Positions 42,725 through 54,277 of a stretch of 64,000 bases of DNA are shown one piece after another; the first letter of the stretch is position 1, and every line of letters starts with the position of its first letter. A model generated the notes under the pieces. It was not told the DNA's origin and searched no databases. It saw only the letters and a list, made by a program, of their open reading frames with translations. Source of the stretch: Pandoraea anhela (GTDB taxonomy: Bacteria > Pseudomonadota > Gammaproteobacteria > Burkholderiales > Burkholderiaceae); assembly GCF_902459655.1 (NCBI RefSeq), contig NZ_CABPSB010000009.1, forward strand, positions 124,001 through 188,000. Reading direction: 5' to 3'. Position numbers and translations under genes: made by a program.

Positions 42725-43023
42725 GCGCAGAATCGCAAAATGGTGCATTGCACGGTAGAATAGCGGCAACTTGTTGGATAAGCAATTGCGCGACCGTCGC
42801 GCGATGTTCCGTGTGAGCCTCGTCCGGCGGGGTGTTCCGGGAATTGACGATGGTTTGCAGCGGGTCGTCGGGCGCTAGCCCCTGGTTCTCGACGACGCTT
42901 AAGACGACGCATAAGCGCGACATGTGCGCGAACAATGCGCGATTCCTTATCCAACAGGTCGACCGGCCAATGTCAGTCCCAGCCGGTCCGCCGAGAATTC
43001 TTTTTCTTACCTTAGGGGCTTTT
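42725..43023. promoter_or_regulatory. Divergent ppsR/ppsA control region
   Basis: A shared 299 nt upstream region. An 11 bp inverted repeat, TGTTGGATAAG (42772-42782) with its exact complement at 42946-42956, brackets most of it, 163 nt apart. Next to each arm is a similar GCGCGA-containing stretch. This could be a paired operator for a looping regulator, or sites serving the two promoters separately. The first stretch of the ppsA-side leader is T-rich (TTTTTCTTACC) just before the ATG. No gene is supported inside. Confidence 0.5.
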
Positions 43024-45414
43024 ATGACTAACGCAGCACACGACGGCGCCTACGTGGTGCCGTTTGAGCATCTGCGCATGACCGACGTCGAGTCGGTCGG
43101 CGGCAAGAATGCATCACTTGGCGAAATGATCAGCCAACTGGCCAACGCAGGGGTTCGCGTGCCGGGCGGCTTCGCCACGACGTCTTTCGCCTTCCGCGAG
43201 TTCCTCCAGCACAACAACCTGACCGAGCGCGTTGCCAAGCGTCTCGAGGGTCTCGACGTGGACAACGTCAAGGCGCTCGCGGAAGCCGGTGCGGAAATCC
43301 GTCAATGGATCGTCGATGCGCCGTTGCAGCCTCAACTCGAGAAGGAAATTCGCGACCAGTTCGCACGCATCGCCGGCGACCAGCCGGAGGCTTCGTTCGC
43401 CGTGCGTTCGTCGGCCACGGCCGAAGATTTGCCGGATGCTTCGTTCGCCGGTCAGCAGGAAAGCTATCTGAACGTCGTCGGCATCGAAGACGTGCTCGAT
43501 CGCATGAAGCACGTGTTCGCGTCGCTGTACAACGACCGTGCAATTTCGTACCGCGTCCACAAGGGCTTCACCCACGCTGAAGTGGCGTTGTCGGCCGGTG
43601 TGCAGCGCATGGTGCGCTCGGACTGCGGCGCCTCGGGCGTGATGTTCACCATCGACACCGAGTCGGGTTTCCAGGACGTCGTCTTCATCACTGCCAGCTA
43701 TGGCCTGGGCGAGACGGTCGTGCAAGGCGCCGTGAACCCGGACGAATTCTACGTCTTCAAGCCGACGCTCAAGGCCGGCAAGTATCCGATCATCCGCCGC
43801 ACCCTCGGCTCGAAGCTCGTGAAGATGGAATTCACACAACCGGGCGAACCGGGTCGCGTGAAGACCATCGACGTGCCGATGGAACTGCGTAACCGTTACT
43901 CGATCACCGACGACGATTGCGCCGAACTGGCCAAGTTCGCGCTGATCATCGAGAAGCACTACGGTCGTCCGATGGACATCGAGTGGGGCAAGGACGGCAA
44001 GGATGGCAAGATCTACATCCTTCAGGCGCGTCCGGAAACGGTGAAGAGCCAGTCGGCAGGCAAAGCTGAGCAGCGCTTCAAGCTCAAGGGCGACGCGCCG
44101 GTGCTGGCGACGGGCCGCGCGATCGGTCAGAAGATCGGCGCCGGTCCGGTGCGCGTGATCATGGATCCGAGCGAAATGGAACGTGTCCAGCCGGGCGACG
44201 TGCTGGTGGCCGACATGACCGACCCGAACTGGGAGCCGGTGATGAAGCGTGCGTCTGCCATCGTGACGAACAGGGGTGGTCGTACCTGCCACGCGGCCAT
44301 TATCGCGCGTGAGCTGGGCGTGCCGGCCGTGGTCGGCTGCGGTGACGCCACTGACGTACTGAAGGACGGCGCGCTGGTGACCGTCTCGTGCGCGGAAGGC
44401 GACGAAGGCAAGATCTACGATGGTCTGCTCGAGACCGAAGTTACCGAGATTCAGCGCGGCGAAATGCCGAAGATCCCGGTCAAGATCATGATGAACGTGG
44501 GCAACCCGCAACTGGCCTTCGATTTCGCGCAACTGCCGAACGAAGGTGTGGGTCTGGCGCGTCTCGAATTCATCATCAACAACAACATCGGTGTGCACCC
44601 GCGCGCGATTCTCGAGTACCCGAACATCGACGCCGACCTGAAGAAAGCGGTCGAGTCGGTGGCTCGCGGTCATGCCTCGCCGCGTGCGTTCTACGTCGAC
44701 AAGCTGGCCGAGGGCATCGCTACGATCGCTGCGGCGTTCTATCCGAAGAGCGTGATCGTGCGTCTGTCGGACTTCAAGTCCAACGAGTACAAGAAGCTGA
44801 TTGGCGGTTCGCGTTACGAGCCGGATGAAGAAAACCCGATGCTGGGCTTCCGCGGTGCGTCGCGTTACATCTCGGAAGACTTCGCTGAAGCTTTCGAGAT
44901 GGAGTGCCGTGCGCTCAAGCGCGTTCGCGATGAGATGGGCCTGACGAACGTGGAGATCATGGTGCCGTTCGTGCGGACGCTGGGCCAGGCGGAGCGCGTG
45001 GTCAACATGCTCGGCGACTATGGTCTGAAGCGTGGCGAGAACGGTCTGAAGCTCATCATGATGTGCGAAGTGCCGTCGAACGCCATTCTGGCCGACGAAT
45101 TCCTCGAGTACTTCGACGGTTTCTCGATCGGCTCGAACGATCTGACGCAGCTCACGCTGGGTCTGGACCGCGACTCGGGCATGGAATTGCTGGCGAAGGA
45201 CTTCGACGAACGTGACCCGGCTGTTCAGTTCATGCTGAGCCGTGCGATCAAGGCTTGCCTGTCCAAGGGCAAGTACGTCGGTATCTGCGGTCAGGGCCCG
45301 TCGGACCATCCGGATCTCGCCGAGTGGCTGGCGAAGGAAGGTATTGCGTCGATGTCCCTCAACCCGGACACGGTAATCGAGACGTGGCAGCAACTCGCCA
45401 AGCTGACGAAGTAA
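43024..45414 (+). CDS. ppsA: Phosphoenolpyruvate synthase
   Basis: Converts pyruvate and ATP to PEP, AMP and phosphate for gluconeogenesis. The protein is 796 aa from ATG 43024 ([17 protein letters not shown]); the frame is open 64 codons upstream into the control region. The N-terminal ATP-grasp-like domain has [11 protein letters not shown] and [20 protein letters not shown]. The phosphohistidine is His423 in [15 protein letters not shown], and the C-terminal PEP-binding barrel has [14 protein letters not shown] and [11 protein letters not shown]. Expected to be switched by PpsR encoded opposite. Confidence 0.97.
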   Translation: MTNAAHDGAYVVPFEHLRMTDVESVGGKNASLGEMISQLANAGVRVPGGFATTSFAFREFLQHNNLTERVAKRLEGLDVDNVKALAEAGAEIRQWIVDAPLQPQLEKEIRDQFARIAGDQPEASFAVRSSATAEDLPDASFAGQQESYLNVVGIEDVLDRMKHVFASLYNDRAISYRVHKGFTHAEVALSAGVQRMVRSDCGASGVMFTIDTESGFQDVVFITASYGLGETVVQGAVNPDEFYVFKPTLKAGKYPIIRRTLGSKLVKMEFTQPGEPGRVKTIDVPMELRNRYSITDDDCAELAKFALIIEKHYGRPMDIEWGKDGKDGKIYILQARPETVKSQSAGKAEQRFKLKGDAPVLATGRAIGQKIGAGPVRVIMDPSEMERVQPGDVLVADMTDPNWEPVMKRASAIVTNRGGRTCHAAIIARELGVPAVVGCGDATDVLKDGALVTVSCAEGDEGKIYDGLLETEVTEIQRGEMPKIPVKIMMNVGNPQLAFDFAQLPNEGVGLARLEFIINNNIGVHPRAILEYPNIDADLKKAVESVARGHASPRAFYVDKLAEGIATIAAAFYPKSVIVRLSDFKSNEYKKLIGGSRYEPDEENPMLGFRGASRYISEDFAEAFEMECRALKRVRDEMGLTNVEIMVPFVRTLGQAERVVNMLGDYGLKRGENGLKLIMMCEVPSNAILADEFLEYFDGFSIGSNDLTQLTLGLDRDSGMELLAKDFDERDPAVQFMLSRAIKACLSKGKYVGICGQGPSDHPDLAEWLAKEGIASMSLNPDTVIETWQQLAKLTK

Positions 45415-45524
45415 GCGCTGCGATAATCGTCTGATTTAGGATGCGTCCGAGCGGCACCTCGGACGCGACTGGAAAGCGGGCCGTCCCTTGGGATGAGCGC
45501 GCTGACCAGTTGGTTTCATGCTAT

Positions 45525-45553
45525 AAACCCCGGTATCACACCGGGGTTTTTTT
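45525..45553 (+). terminator. Terminator after ppsA
   Basis: AAACCCCGGT (45525-45534) pairs with 45540-45549 across ATCAC, followed by a long T-run. It ends only 17 nt before the nfeD start codon, so nfeD needs a promoter very close by or read-through. Confidence 0.93.
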
Positions 45554-45569
45554 GTATCTGGGAGTTGCG

Positions 45570-46004
45570 ATGGAGCAGGCTTGGCTTTGGTTCGGCGTTG
45601 CCGGATTGATCGTGGTGCTGGAGCTGGCGAGCGGGACGTTCTATCTCCTGATGGTGGCGCTCGGCGTGGCCGCTGGTGGCATCGCCGCGCTGTTGCGCGC
45701 GGATTGGCCGTTGCAGTGGGTCTCGGCGGCGGTGGTGGCCAGTGTGGCCGTGTGGGCATTGCGCCGTAGCCGGTTCGGCAAGCGTCGTATCAAGGTCGAT
45801 GCGTCGGCGGACCCCAATACCAATCTCGACATCGGTCAGCGACTTCGGGTGGAGGCATGGCGTCCCGATGGTCAGGCGCGCGCGATGTATCGCGGTGCCG
45901 AATGGGACGTGGAGCTTTTGCCGGGAGAATCGCCCGATCCCGGTTGGTTCGTCATCCGAGAGGTGCGCGGCAGCCGGTTGTACGTTGTGCATGCGGTCGC
46001 GTAA
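45570..46004 (+). CDS. NfeD-family short membrane protein
   Basis: A 144 aa protein of the short NfeD (1b) type. Two or three hydrophobic helices ([51 protein letters not shown]) precede a C-terminal OB-fold-like domain (GQRLRVEAWRPDGQARAMY, WDVELLPGE). These proteins pair with SPFH/stomatin proteins, as YbbJ does with QmcA in E. coli, and such a gene follows 197 nt downstream. I chose ATG 45570 after GGGAG. The molecular role is uncertain; scaffolding in membrane microdomains is proposed for the family. Confidence 0.88.
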   Translation: MEQAWLWFGVAGLIVVLELASGTFYLLMVALGVAAGGIAALLRADWPLQWVSAAVVASVAVWALRRSRFGKRRIKVDASADPNTNLDIGQRLRVEAWRPDGQARAMYRGAEWDVELLPGESPDPGWFVIREVRGSRLYVVHAVA

Positions 46005-46200
46005 GGGAGATGGCGCGAAATCGCGTGAGGATCACCGGCGAGTTCAGTGTGGCGGGCGCGTCGTTCACGCACCCCGATGAGCGCTGAAGCTCGTCATGCG
46101 GGCGAACACTTTCGTGTCGCCGCTGTCAGATAGTCAGTCCCGCAATAGCGGGTGACAGGGAACCAGTCTGCTGGTGGGGCAGACGCTTTCGGGGGGAAAC

Positions 46201-47175
46201 ATGATATCCAACGTCGCATTTATTCTCTTCATCATTGCGGTGATCATTGCGGCGCGCTCGATCAAGATCGTGCCGCAGCAGCACGCGTGGGTGGTGGAGC
46301 GTCTCGGCAAGTATCACGCCACGCTCACGCCCGGCATGTCCATCGTCGTACCGTTCGTGGATCGTGTGGCCTACAAGCACGTGCTCAAGGAAATTCCGCT
46401 CGACGTGCCGAGCCAGATCTGTATCACCAAGGACAATACGCAATTACAGGTTGACGGTATTCTGTATTTTCAGGTGACGGATCCGATGAAGGCGTCTTAC
46501 GGGTCGAGCAACTTCATCGTCGCCATTACGCAACTGGCTCAGACAACGCTGCGTAGCGTGGTCGGCAAGCTGGAACTCGACAAGACGTTCGAGGAGCGCG
46601 AGTTCATCAATCACAGCGTGGTGAACGCGCTCGATGAGGCGGCCGCGAACTGGGGCGTAAAAGTGCTGCGTTACGAGATCAAGGATCTGACGCCGCCGAA
46701 GGAAATTCTGCATGCCATGCAGGCGCAAATCACTGCCGAGCGCGAGAAGCGGGCATTGATCGCGGCGTCTGAGGGTAAGAAGCAGGAGCAGATCAACCTG
46801 GCCTCCGGTGCGCGCGAAGCCGCGATTCAGAAATCGGAAGGTGAGCGTCAGGCAGCGATCAACCAGGCACAAGGTGAGGCTGCGGCAATTCTGGCGGTGG
46901 CGGAGGCGAATGCCGAAGCCATTCACAAGATTGCGACGGCGATTCAGACGCAGGGCGGTATGGAGGCGGTGAACCTGAAGGTCGCGGAGCAGTATGTCGA
47001 TGCGTTCAGCAAGATGGCGAAGACGAACAACACGCTGATCGTGCCGGGCAATTTGTCGGATATGAGCGGGATGATCGCGTCGGCGCTCAAGATCGTGCGT
47101 GGCACGGAGGGCGGCACCGGCGCGCCCCCGGAAGGGAGCCCCGGTGGCTTCGGTAACTCGGGCGTGCGCCGTTAA
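46201..47175 (+). CDS. SPFH/stomatin-domain membrane protein (QmcA-like)
   Basis: A 324 aa protein with one N-terminal transmembrane helix (AFILFIIAVIIAARSIKIV), an SPFH/band-7 domain (VPQQHAWVVERLGKYHATL, about 22-180) and a long Ala/Glu/Gln coiled coil (about 180-250). The C-terminal tail is Gly- and Pro-rich. The start is ATG 46201 after GGGGGAAA; a longer frame by nine codons is possible. Homologous to E. coli QmcA, a flotillin-like scaffold; with the NfeD gene upstream it makes the usual pair. It is not HflK/HflC, which would occur as a tandem pair with hflX or hfq. Confidence 0.9.
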   Translation: MISNVAFILFIIAVIIAARSIKIVPQQHAWVVERLGKYHATLTPGMSIVVPFVDRVAYKHVLKEIPLDVPSQICITKDNTQLQVDGILYFQVTDPMKASYGSSNFIVAITQLAQTTLRSVVGKLELDKTFEEREFINHSVVNALDEAAANWGVKVLRYEIKDLTPPKEILHAMQAQITAEREKRALIAASEGKKQEQINLASGAREAAIQKSEGERQAAINQAQGEAAAILAVAEANAEAIHKIATAIQTQGGMEAVNLKVAEQYVDAFSKMAKTNNTLIVPGNLSDMSGMIASALKIVRGTEGGTGAPPEGSPGGFGNSGVRR

Positions 47176-47240
47176 GTCCTGGGGCGCGGGGCGCCCATAA
47201 GCGGTGCCGCCTGTTTGCGCTAACCCCTACCGTGGAAACG

Positions 47241-47283
47241 AAAATGCCGCTTCGATATGCCAATCGAAGCGGCATTTTTTTGG
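47241..47283. terminator. Terminator after the SPFH gene (arms shared with the radA terminator)
   Basis: A perfect 16 bp stem (47241-47256 against 47263-47278) with loop ATGCCA and T-run. The inner 14 bp of each arm, AATGCCGCTTCGAT, is identical to the hairpin at 2378-2409. It is A/T-symmetrical, so it may also serve the convergent smpB gene. Confidence 0.93.
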
Positions 47284-47424
47284 ATTTCGTATTCGGGGCC
47301 GCAATGTCGGATCGGCGTCGGAGCGACTTGGCCGAACGGCGTCTGCCCTTGCGGGCGGGCGCTTTCCCGCATCCGCCATCACGCCGCGCGGGTATGACGG
47401 CGGCGTCCGACATGGCTTAATGGT

Positions 47425-47871
47425 TTATGTGGGGTTGCGCATCAATCGTGCTTTCTCGCGATTCCAGTCGCGTTCCTTCTCGGTCTCGCGCTTGTCGTGC
47501 AGCTTCTTGCCCTTGCCGAGGCCGATCTCGCACTTCACGAGCCCCTTGCTGTAATGCAGGTTGAGCGGGACAAGCGTGTAACCGCGTTGCTCGACCTTGC
47601 CAATGAGTTTCTTGATTTCGTCTGCCTTGAGCAGCAGCTTGCGCGTGCGCACCGGGTCAGGGGTGATATGCGTGGATGCCGATTGCAACGGACTGATGTG
47701 CGCGCCGATCAGAAAGATTTCGCCATGTTTGATGACGACATATCCTTCCTTGATCTGCGCCCGCCCGGCGCGAATCGCCTTGACTTCCCATCCTTCAAGT
47801 ACGATCCCGGCTTCGTATCGCTCCTCGATGTGGTAGTCGAAGAAGGCCTTTCTGTTGTCGATGATGCTCAT
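47425..47871 (-). CDS. smpB: SsrA-binding protein SmpB
   Basis: tmRNA partner in trans-translation. The protein is 148 aa, an OB-fold starting [19 protein letters not shown], with [20 protein letters not shown] and a basic C-terminal tail ([19 protein letters not shown]) that mimics mRNA in the ribosome. Divergent from ratA across about 160 nt, the conserved arrangement. No tmRNA gene was recognised in this window. Confidence 0.97.
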   Translation of the reverse strand: MSIIDNRKAFFDYHIEERYEAGIVLEGWEVKAIRAGRAQIKEGYVVIKHGEIFLIGAHISPLQSASTHITPDPVRTRKLLLKADEIKKLIGKVEQRGYTLVPLNLHYSKGLVKCEIGLGKGKKLHDKRETEKERDWNREKARLMRNPT

Positions 47872-48029
47872 GGATCCTTGGCGGGTAACTTGGTCGGACC
47901 CGGTGGGTCGGGCTCGGGTAAAATAGCGATTTTAACAAAGAGTCTCGGCAAGAGGCGGCCAGCGACGCATACCGGATCGGTGAGACATCGATACCGCGCG
48001 TGCCGCATGCAAACCTCGCCCGACAGACG

Positions 48030-48464
48030 ATGGCCGAAGTCAGTAAAACCGTTCTCGTGCATTTCTCCGACGAGCAAATGTACGATCTGGTGACCAATGT
48101 CGCCGATTACCCCAAATTCCTGCCTTGGTGCGGTGGTGTCGATATTCGGCATCAGGACGAGCACAGCATGGAGGCGTCGCTGATCATCGACTTCAAAGGC
48201 CTGAAGCATTCGTTCGCGACGCGCAACACGCAGGAGCGCCCGCACGCCATTCAGATGCACTTCGTCGAGGGACCTTTCAAGCGTTTTCACGGGACGTGGA
48301 AATTCACCGCGCTGCGTGAGAATGCCTGCAAGATCGAGTTCAGTCTGCACTACGAATTTGCGAATTTCCTGCTGGAGAAGGTCATCGGCCCCGTCTTCAG
48401 TCACATCGCCAATACGTTCGTCGACGCGTTCGTGAAGCGTGCGGAGGCGGTCTATGTCAAATGA
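48030..48464 (+). CDS. ratA: RatA-type START/coenzyme Q-binding protein
   Basis: A 144 aa SRPBCC-fold protein of the RatA/Coq10 family (KTVLVHFSDEQMYDLV, then FLPWCGGVDI and FANFLLEKVIGPVF). In E. coli, RatA was described as the toxin of RatAB that blocks 70S assembly; in other bacteria and mitochondria homologues bind ubiquinone. Which applies here is not evident. I chose ATG 48030 (MAEVSKTVLV). The end overlaps rnfH by 11 nt, and smpB lies divergently upstream. Confidence 0.9.
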   Translation: MAEVSKTVLVHFSDEQMYDLVTNVADYPKFLPWCGGVDIRHQDEHSMEASLIIDFKGLKHSFATRNTQERPHAIQMHFVEGPFKRFHGTWKFTALRENACKIEFSLHYEFANFLLEKVIGPVFSHIANTFVDAFVKRAEAVYVK

Positions 48465-48792
48465 GATGATTGTCGAGGTTTGTTACGCGCTGCCGAACGC
48501 GCAGACGATGATCCCCGTGACGTTGCCCATCGGTGCCACGATGCGCGATGCGATCGAGCGAAGCGGTGTGCTGCAACGCTTTCCGGAACTGGATATCGCA
48601 CGCATGAAGGCAGGGGTGTTCGGCAAGGTGCGTGCGCTCGACGCCGCTGTCGACGCGGGGGATCGCATCGAAATCTACCGGGCGCTCAAGGCCGATCCGA
48701 AACTGGCGCGTCAACGCCGCGTCGAGAAGGTCCGCAACGAAGGGAGCCGCGAAGGGCAGAAGTGGCTCGGGAGCAGCCGACGCGCAACTTGA
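48454..48792 (+). CDS. rnfH: RnfH/RatB-family ubiquitin-like protein
   Basis: A 112 aa beta-grasp (ubiquitin-like) protein of family UPF0125 (IVEVCYALPNAQTMIPVTL, then AGDRIEIYRALKADPK). It starts at ATG 48454 behind GGAGG inside the end of ratA (11 nt overlap), so the two are coupled; the same pair is called ratA-ratB in E. coli. Basic C-terminus (RQRRVEKVRNEGSREG). The biochemical role is unknown; no rnf operon is nearby. Confidence 0.88.
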   Translation: MSNEMIVEVCYALPNAQTMIPVTLPIGATMRDAIERSGVLQRFPELDIARMKAGVFGKVRALDAAVDAGDRIEIYRALKADPKLARQRRVEKVRNEGSREGQKWLGSSRRAT

Positions 48793-48820
48793 TGCCGGAC
48801 AGTGCTCCGTGCCTTCCGGG

Positions 48821-49840
48821 CTAGTGCGTTCCCCCTCTCGAATGCAGTCGGACCGACGCGCTTACGCCGACCAGCAGCAACACGATCGCCGCCAACTCCA
48901 GCAAACGCGGCAGACGATGGTCGTAGACGAATCCGTAACCAAGCGCGAACAGCGTTTCAAACACGATCAACTGGCCTGACAGGGTTAGCGGCAGCGCCCG
49001 GCTCGCCGCATTCCAGAACGCATTGCCGATGGCCGAAGCACCGACCGCCACGGCGATGTTCACGATCAAAAACATCTGCCAGTCGCGCGGTGCCTCGACC
49101 GCGACCGGATGCGGCAGCACGACGGCCGGGATGGCGAGTGCAATCGCCAGTACGCCGGTGGCGACACCCGTCAGCAGCGACCATTCTTGACTCGTGAAAT
49201 GTCCGAATTTCGCGAGATATCGGGCATTAGCGACGGCATACCACGTCCAGCTCAGCAAAGCACCGATCGCGCAGGCGATGCCGGCCAGCGTAAGGCGCCA
49301 GTCGCCGCCGCTCGCTGCGGTGTGGACAAAGGCATCCACATTGATGCAGACGATACCTGCTGCGATGAGCGTTAACGGACCGATAAGCTTCGACAGCGGC
49401 AATGCGCCGTGATCGCGACTTCCGATCAGGGTGACGGTGACGGGCAGCACACCCACGATCAGCGAGGCCGGGGCGATACCCGCCATCTGAACCGAGCCCG
49501 CCAGAAACAGGTAATAGACGAGGTTGCCGACAAGACTCAGGCGGAACAGCGCCCGCCAGTCGTTGCCGGTCACAGTGTGCCGCAGGCGCGGCCAGAGCGG
49601 AGCGAGCAGCAGTGCGGACACCAGCCCGTAAAGGATGTAACGCGCAGCCGACAATTCCAGCGGCGAGAAACCCGGCAGCAGGCGAGGGGCCAGAAATACC
49701 AGTCCCGACAAGGCCCCCGCTGCCAGTCCGTAAGCAATGCCTTTGCCTATGAAAATTCGTATCCGTAGTTGGTTTGGCGGGCGCAGTGGCGGCGCAGTAT
49801 CTGACGGGTGTTCGATATCGCGTGCTGCGTGCCGTGTCAC
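48821..49840 (-). CDS. DMT-family (EamA) transporter, second copy
   Basis: Inner-membrane protein of about ten helices in two EamA halves (IAYGLAAGALSGLVFLAPRL at the start; GQLIVFETLFALGYGFVYDH near the end). Substrate unknown. The start is uncertain: no ATG lies near the first helix, and the best candidate is GTG 49840, which adds a 30-residue polar N-terminus and gives 339 aa. The same frame stays open far upstream through the antisense of guaB, a codon-bias effect. It ends 28 nt from the rnfH stop (convergent) and is divergent from guaB. Confidence 0.82.
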   Translation of the reverse strand: MTRHAARDIEHPSDTAPPLRPPNQLRIRIFIGKGIAYGLAAGALSGLVFLAPRLLPGFSPLELSAARYILYGLVSALLLAPLWPRLRHTVTGNDWRALFRLSLVGNLVYYLFLAGSVQMAGIAPASLIVGVLPVTVTLIGSRDHGALPLSKLIGPLTLIAAGIVCINVDAFVHTAASGGDWRLTLAGIACAIGALLSWTWYAVANARYLAKFGHFTSQEWSLLTGVATGVLAIALAIPAVVLPHPVAVEAPRDWQMFLIVNIAVAVGASAIGNAFWNAASRALPLTLSGQLIVFETLFALGYGFVYDHRLPRLLELAAIVLLLVGVSASVRLHSRGGTH

Positions 49841-50090
49841 GCTCGCCCGGCCGGTCGTGCGCCCGGTCCTGTCCTTCGCTTCCGGCCTTTCTGGCCGCCC
49901 GCCCGCTTGGGGAGGGCGCAAGGATAGCATCCCGGTGTCACGATACGCTTGTGAAATCCTGCGCCGGGCCGCGGTGGCAGTCCGCCGGCGCGGAGTGGCG
50001 CCGAGTGGTGCGGCAATCGTCAGGCGACCGGAGGCCTCACGATTATGTGTCCGACCCGGGGGGGGATCGGTTTGTCGGGGAAAAAGCCCC

Positions 50091-51625
<1,535 letters not shown>

Positions 51626-51631
51626 TTGCCC

Positions 51632-52324
51632 ATGAAGGCCATGTTGCGTACGGTACTGTTCCTCGATGCGGCGTTGAATCTGGCACTCGGCGTGCTGCTG
51701 ATCGCGTCGTTCTGGTCATCGCTGTATGCGGCCATTGATGTGCCTGCGCCATCGCCCGTGCTTTATGCGCAGGTACTCGGCGTAGCCTTCATAGGCGTGG
51801 CCTGGTTGCAATGGCACGCCACCGTGAATGGCCAGTTGACGGCGACCGTCGCGAAAGTGACGGGGCATATCAATTGGGTCAGCGGTGCGTTCGTGCTGGG
51901 GTGGCTGATCTCCGGCCAATTGGTGGTGTCGAGCGGTGGCAAGCTGATGCTCGCTGCGCTCGGGGCTGTCCTGCTGGTGGTCGGCGGTATCCTTGTCAAG
52001 CTGGCGTCCAGTGTGCGCACGAAAGAGCGCGTACAGGCGGCGCAACAGGCTGGCGAGAAGGTGCGGGGCGGTGTCGTGAGCGACACGGGCCGCGACGCAC
52101 CGCATGATTATTCCGATGCCCGGGTTGTCGACGAGACTCGTGGCACGCGCGCTGAGCCGCGTATGGAGACGCCTCGCGGTGGCTCCGCTTCCGTCAATAC
52201 CACGCCGGTCGCGCCTGTGGGCGCCACCGGCATTGTCACGCCCGTGCCTTCCGCCACGGCGCCGACGTCCAACGAATCCACTTCATCCGTACCTCACGAT
52301 GCACGACAAAATCCTCATTCTTGA
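51632..52324 (+). CDS. Uncharacterised four-helix membrane protein between guaB and guaA
   Basis: I do not recognise this protein. It is 230 aa from ATG 51632, 6 nt after guaB. Residues 1-125 contain four hydrophobic helices ([78 protein letters not shown]). The last 100 residues are polar, rich in Thr, Ala, Pro and Ser, and probably disordered. Its coding end overlaps the guaA start by 26 nt in another frame, so the tail carries the guaA ribosome site. The position suggests co-transcription with the guanine genes, but no functional link is visible. Confidence 0.8.
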   Translation: MKAMLRTVLFLDAALNLALGVLLIASFWSSLYAAIDVPAPSPVLYAQVLGVAFIGVAWLQWHATVNGQLTATVAKVTGHINWVSGAFVLGWLISGQLVVSSGGKLMLAALGAVLLVVGGILVKLASSVRTKERVQAAQQAGEKVRGGVVSDTGRDAPHDYSDARVVDETRGTRAEPRMETPRGGSASVNTTPVAPVGATGIVTPVPSATAPTSNESTSSVPHDARQNPHS

Positions 52325-53882
52325 CTTCGGCTCGCAAGTCACCCAGCTCATAGGACGCCGCGTTCGCGAGGCGCACGTCTACTGCGAGATCCATCCGAAC
52401 GATGTTTCGGACGAATTCATCCGCGAATTCAATCCGAAGGCAATCATTCTGTCGGGTAGCCACGCGAGCACCTATGAGGATCAGGATCTGCGCGCACCGC
52501 AGGCTGTCTGGGATCTGGGGGTGCCGGTGCTGGGTATCTGCTACGGCATGTTCGCGATGACGGTTCAATTGGGCGGTCAGGTCGAGGCCAGCAGTCATCG
52601 TGAATTCGGCTACGCCGAAGTGCGTGCGCATGGTCATACGCCGCTGCTCGACGGCATCGAGGATTTCCGTACGGCCGAAGGCCACGGCATGCTCAAGGTG
52701 TGGATGAGCCACGGTGACAAGGTTACGCAATTGCCGGAAGGCTTTGCGTTGATGGCGTCGACGCCGAGCTGCCCGATCGCCGGCATGGCGGATGTGTCGC
52801 GTCACTACTATGCGGTGCAGTTCCACCCGGAAGTCACGCATACCGTGAAGGGCCGCGAGTTGCTTGAACGTTTCGTGTTGGAGATCGCCGGAGCGAAGCC
52901 GGACTGGATCATGCGCGATCACATCGAGGAGGCTGTCAAGGCGATCCGCGAGCAGGTTGGCGATGAGGAAGTGATTCTCGGTCTGTCGGGTGGGGTCGAT
53001 TCGAGCGTCGCGGCGGCACTGATTCACCGTGCCATCGGCGATCAGTTGACGTGCGTGTTCGTCGATCACGGTCTGCTGCGTCTGAACGAAGGTCAGATGG
53101 TGATGGAGATGTTCCAGGGGCGTCTGCACGCGAAGGTCGTGCACGTGGACGCCACGGCGCAGTTCATGGGCCATCTTAAGGGGGTGACGGATCCGGAGCA
53201 GAAGCGCAAGATCATTGGCCGTGAGTTCGTCGAAGTGTTCCAGGCGGAAGCGAAGAAGCTGAAGAACGCAAAATGGTTGGCGCAGGGCACGATCTATCCG
53301 GACGTGATCGAGTCGGGCGGCGCGAAGACGAAGAAGGCCACAACGATCAAGAGCCACCACAATGTCGGTGGCCTGCCGGAGACGCTGGGTCTGAAGCTGC
53401 TGGAACCGCTGCGTGATCTGTTCAAGGACGAAGTGCGCGAACTCGGCGTGGCGCTGGGTCTGCCGCATGACATGGTCTATCGTCATCCGTTCCCGGGCCC
53501 GGGTTTGGGCGTGCGTATTCTGGGTGAAGTGAAGCAGGAGTACGCGGATTTGCTGCGTCGTGCCGATGCGATCTTCATCGAGGAACTGCGTAACACGGTC
53601 GAGCCGAATAGCGGTAAGACGTGGTACGAACTGACGAGTCAGGCGTTCGCGGTGTTCCTGCCGGTCAAGAGCGTGGGGGTGATGGGCGATGGCCGCACTT
53701 ACGAGTGGGTCGTAGCGCTGCGCGCCGTGCAAACGCAGGATTTCATGACGGCTCACTGGGCCCACCTGCCGCACGAACTGCTTGGCAAGGTCTCGAACCG
53801 CATCATCAACGAAGTGCGTGGTTTGAACCGGGTTGTGTACGACATTTCGGGCAAGCCGCCGGCGACGATTGAGTGGGAGTGA
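52299..53882 (+). CDS. guaA: GMP synthase (glutamine-hydrolysing)
   Basis: Converts XMP to GMP using glutamine and ATP. The protein is 527 aa from ATG 52299 ([18 protein letters not shown]). The N-terminal class I amidotransferase has nucleophile Cys81 (LGICYGM) and [10 protein letters not shown]. The PP-loop LSGGVDSSV of the ATP pyrophosphatase follows, and the C-terminal dimerisation domain ends with the XMP-binding KPPATIEWE. The frame is open 65 codons further upstream inside the preceding gene. A terminator lies about 135 nt downstream. Confidence 0.97.
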   Translation: MHDKILILDFGSQVTQLIGRRVREAHVYCEIHPNDVSDEFIREFNPKAIILSGSHASTYEDQDLRAPQAVWDLGVPVLGICYGMFAMTVQLGGQVEASSHREFGYAEVRAHGHTPLLDGIEDFRTAEGHGMLKVWMSHGDKVTQLPEGFALMASTPSCPIAGMADVSRHYYAVQFHPEVTHTVKGRELLERFVLEIAGAKPDWIMRDHIEEAVKAIREQVGDEEVILGLSGGVDSSVAAALIHRAIGDQLTCVFVDHGLLRLNEGQMVMEMFQGRLHAKVVHVDATAQFMGHLKGVTDPEQKRKIIGREFVEVFQAEAKKLKNAKWLAQGTIYPDVIESGGAKTKKATTIKSHHNVGGLPETLGLKLLEPLRDLFKDEVRELGVALGLPHDMVYRHPFPGPGLGVRILGEVKQEYADLLRRADAIFIEELRNTVEPNSGKTWYELTSQAFAVFLPVKSVGVMGDGRTYEWVVALRAVQTQDFMTAHWAHLPHELLGKVSNRIINEVRGLNRVVYDISGKPPATIEWE

Positions 53883-54016
53883 GCCTCTCCGGCAAGGCAA
53901 TCACTGATATCGATTGATCAGCTTGTCAGTATCGTTACTGTTGCAGCGATGGTGACTCGATTAGCGGTTGAGTCTGAACTTGCGCCAAGCTGAAAATTGG
54001 ACAAGCTTTGGACAAG

Positions 54017-54045
54017 AAACGGCCTGGCATTTGCCAGGCCGTTTT
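54017..54045 (+). terminator. Terminator after guaA
   Basis: AAACGGCCTGGCA (54017-54029) is complementary to 54032-54044, so the working loop is probably CATTTG; TTTT follows. The rest of the 395 nt gap (53883-54277) shows no gene. The next gene is convergent. Confidence 0.88.
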
Positions 54046-54277
54046 GCATTGAAGTCGCATCTCGGCGCCCAGGCGCATGACGATGACGATAATCGCGATC
54101 GGGTGGGGCGGCCGTGCCTGTGTAGCAAGACTGGGCCTCGATCTTGAGCGCATCCTCATCCCGCTTGCTGCGCATATCCACCGTCTCGGCCGCCATAAAC
54201 TACGGCGCGAAGATGTCTCCCAAAGGCTGCCCGGCCCACCGACGTTTTCATTCAAAGCTGGCCACTCAATCCGGCAA

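Noticed and set aside
43114-45393. A 759-codon minus-strand frame opposite ppsA
   Set aside because: It mirrors ppsA codon by codon, is rich in His and Arg, and has no start site or recognisable motif.
46201-47175. HflC/HflK subunit
   Set aside because: It is a single SPFH gene paired with an NfeD gene, not a tandem hflK-hflC pair.
52236-53900. A 554-codon minus-strand frame opposite guaA
   Set aside because: Complement of guaA, Arg/His-rich, no supporting signals.
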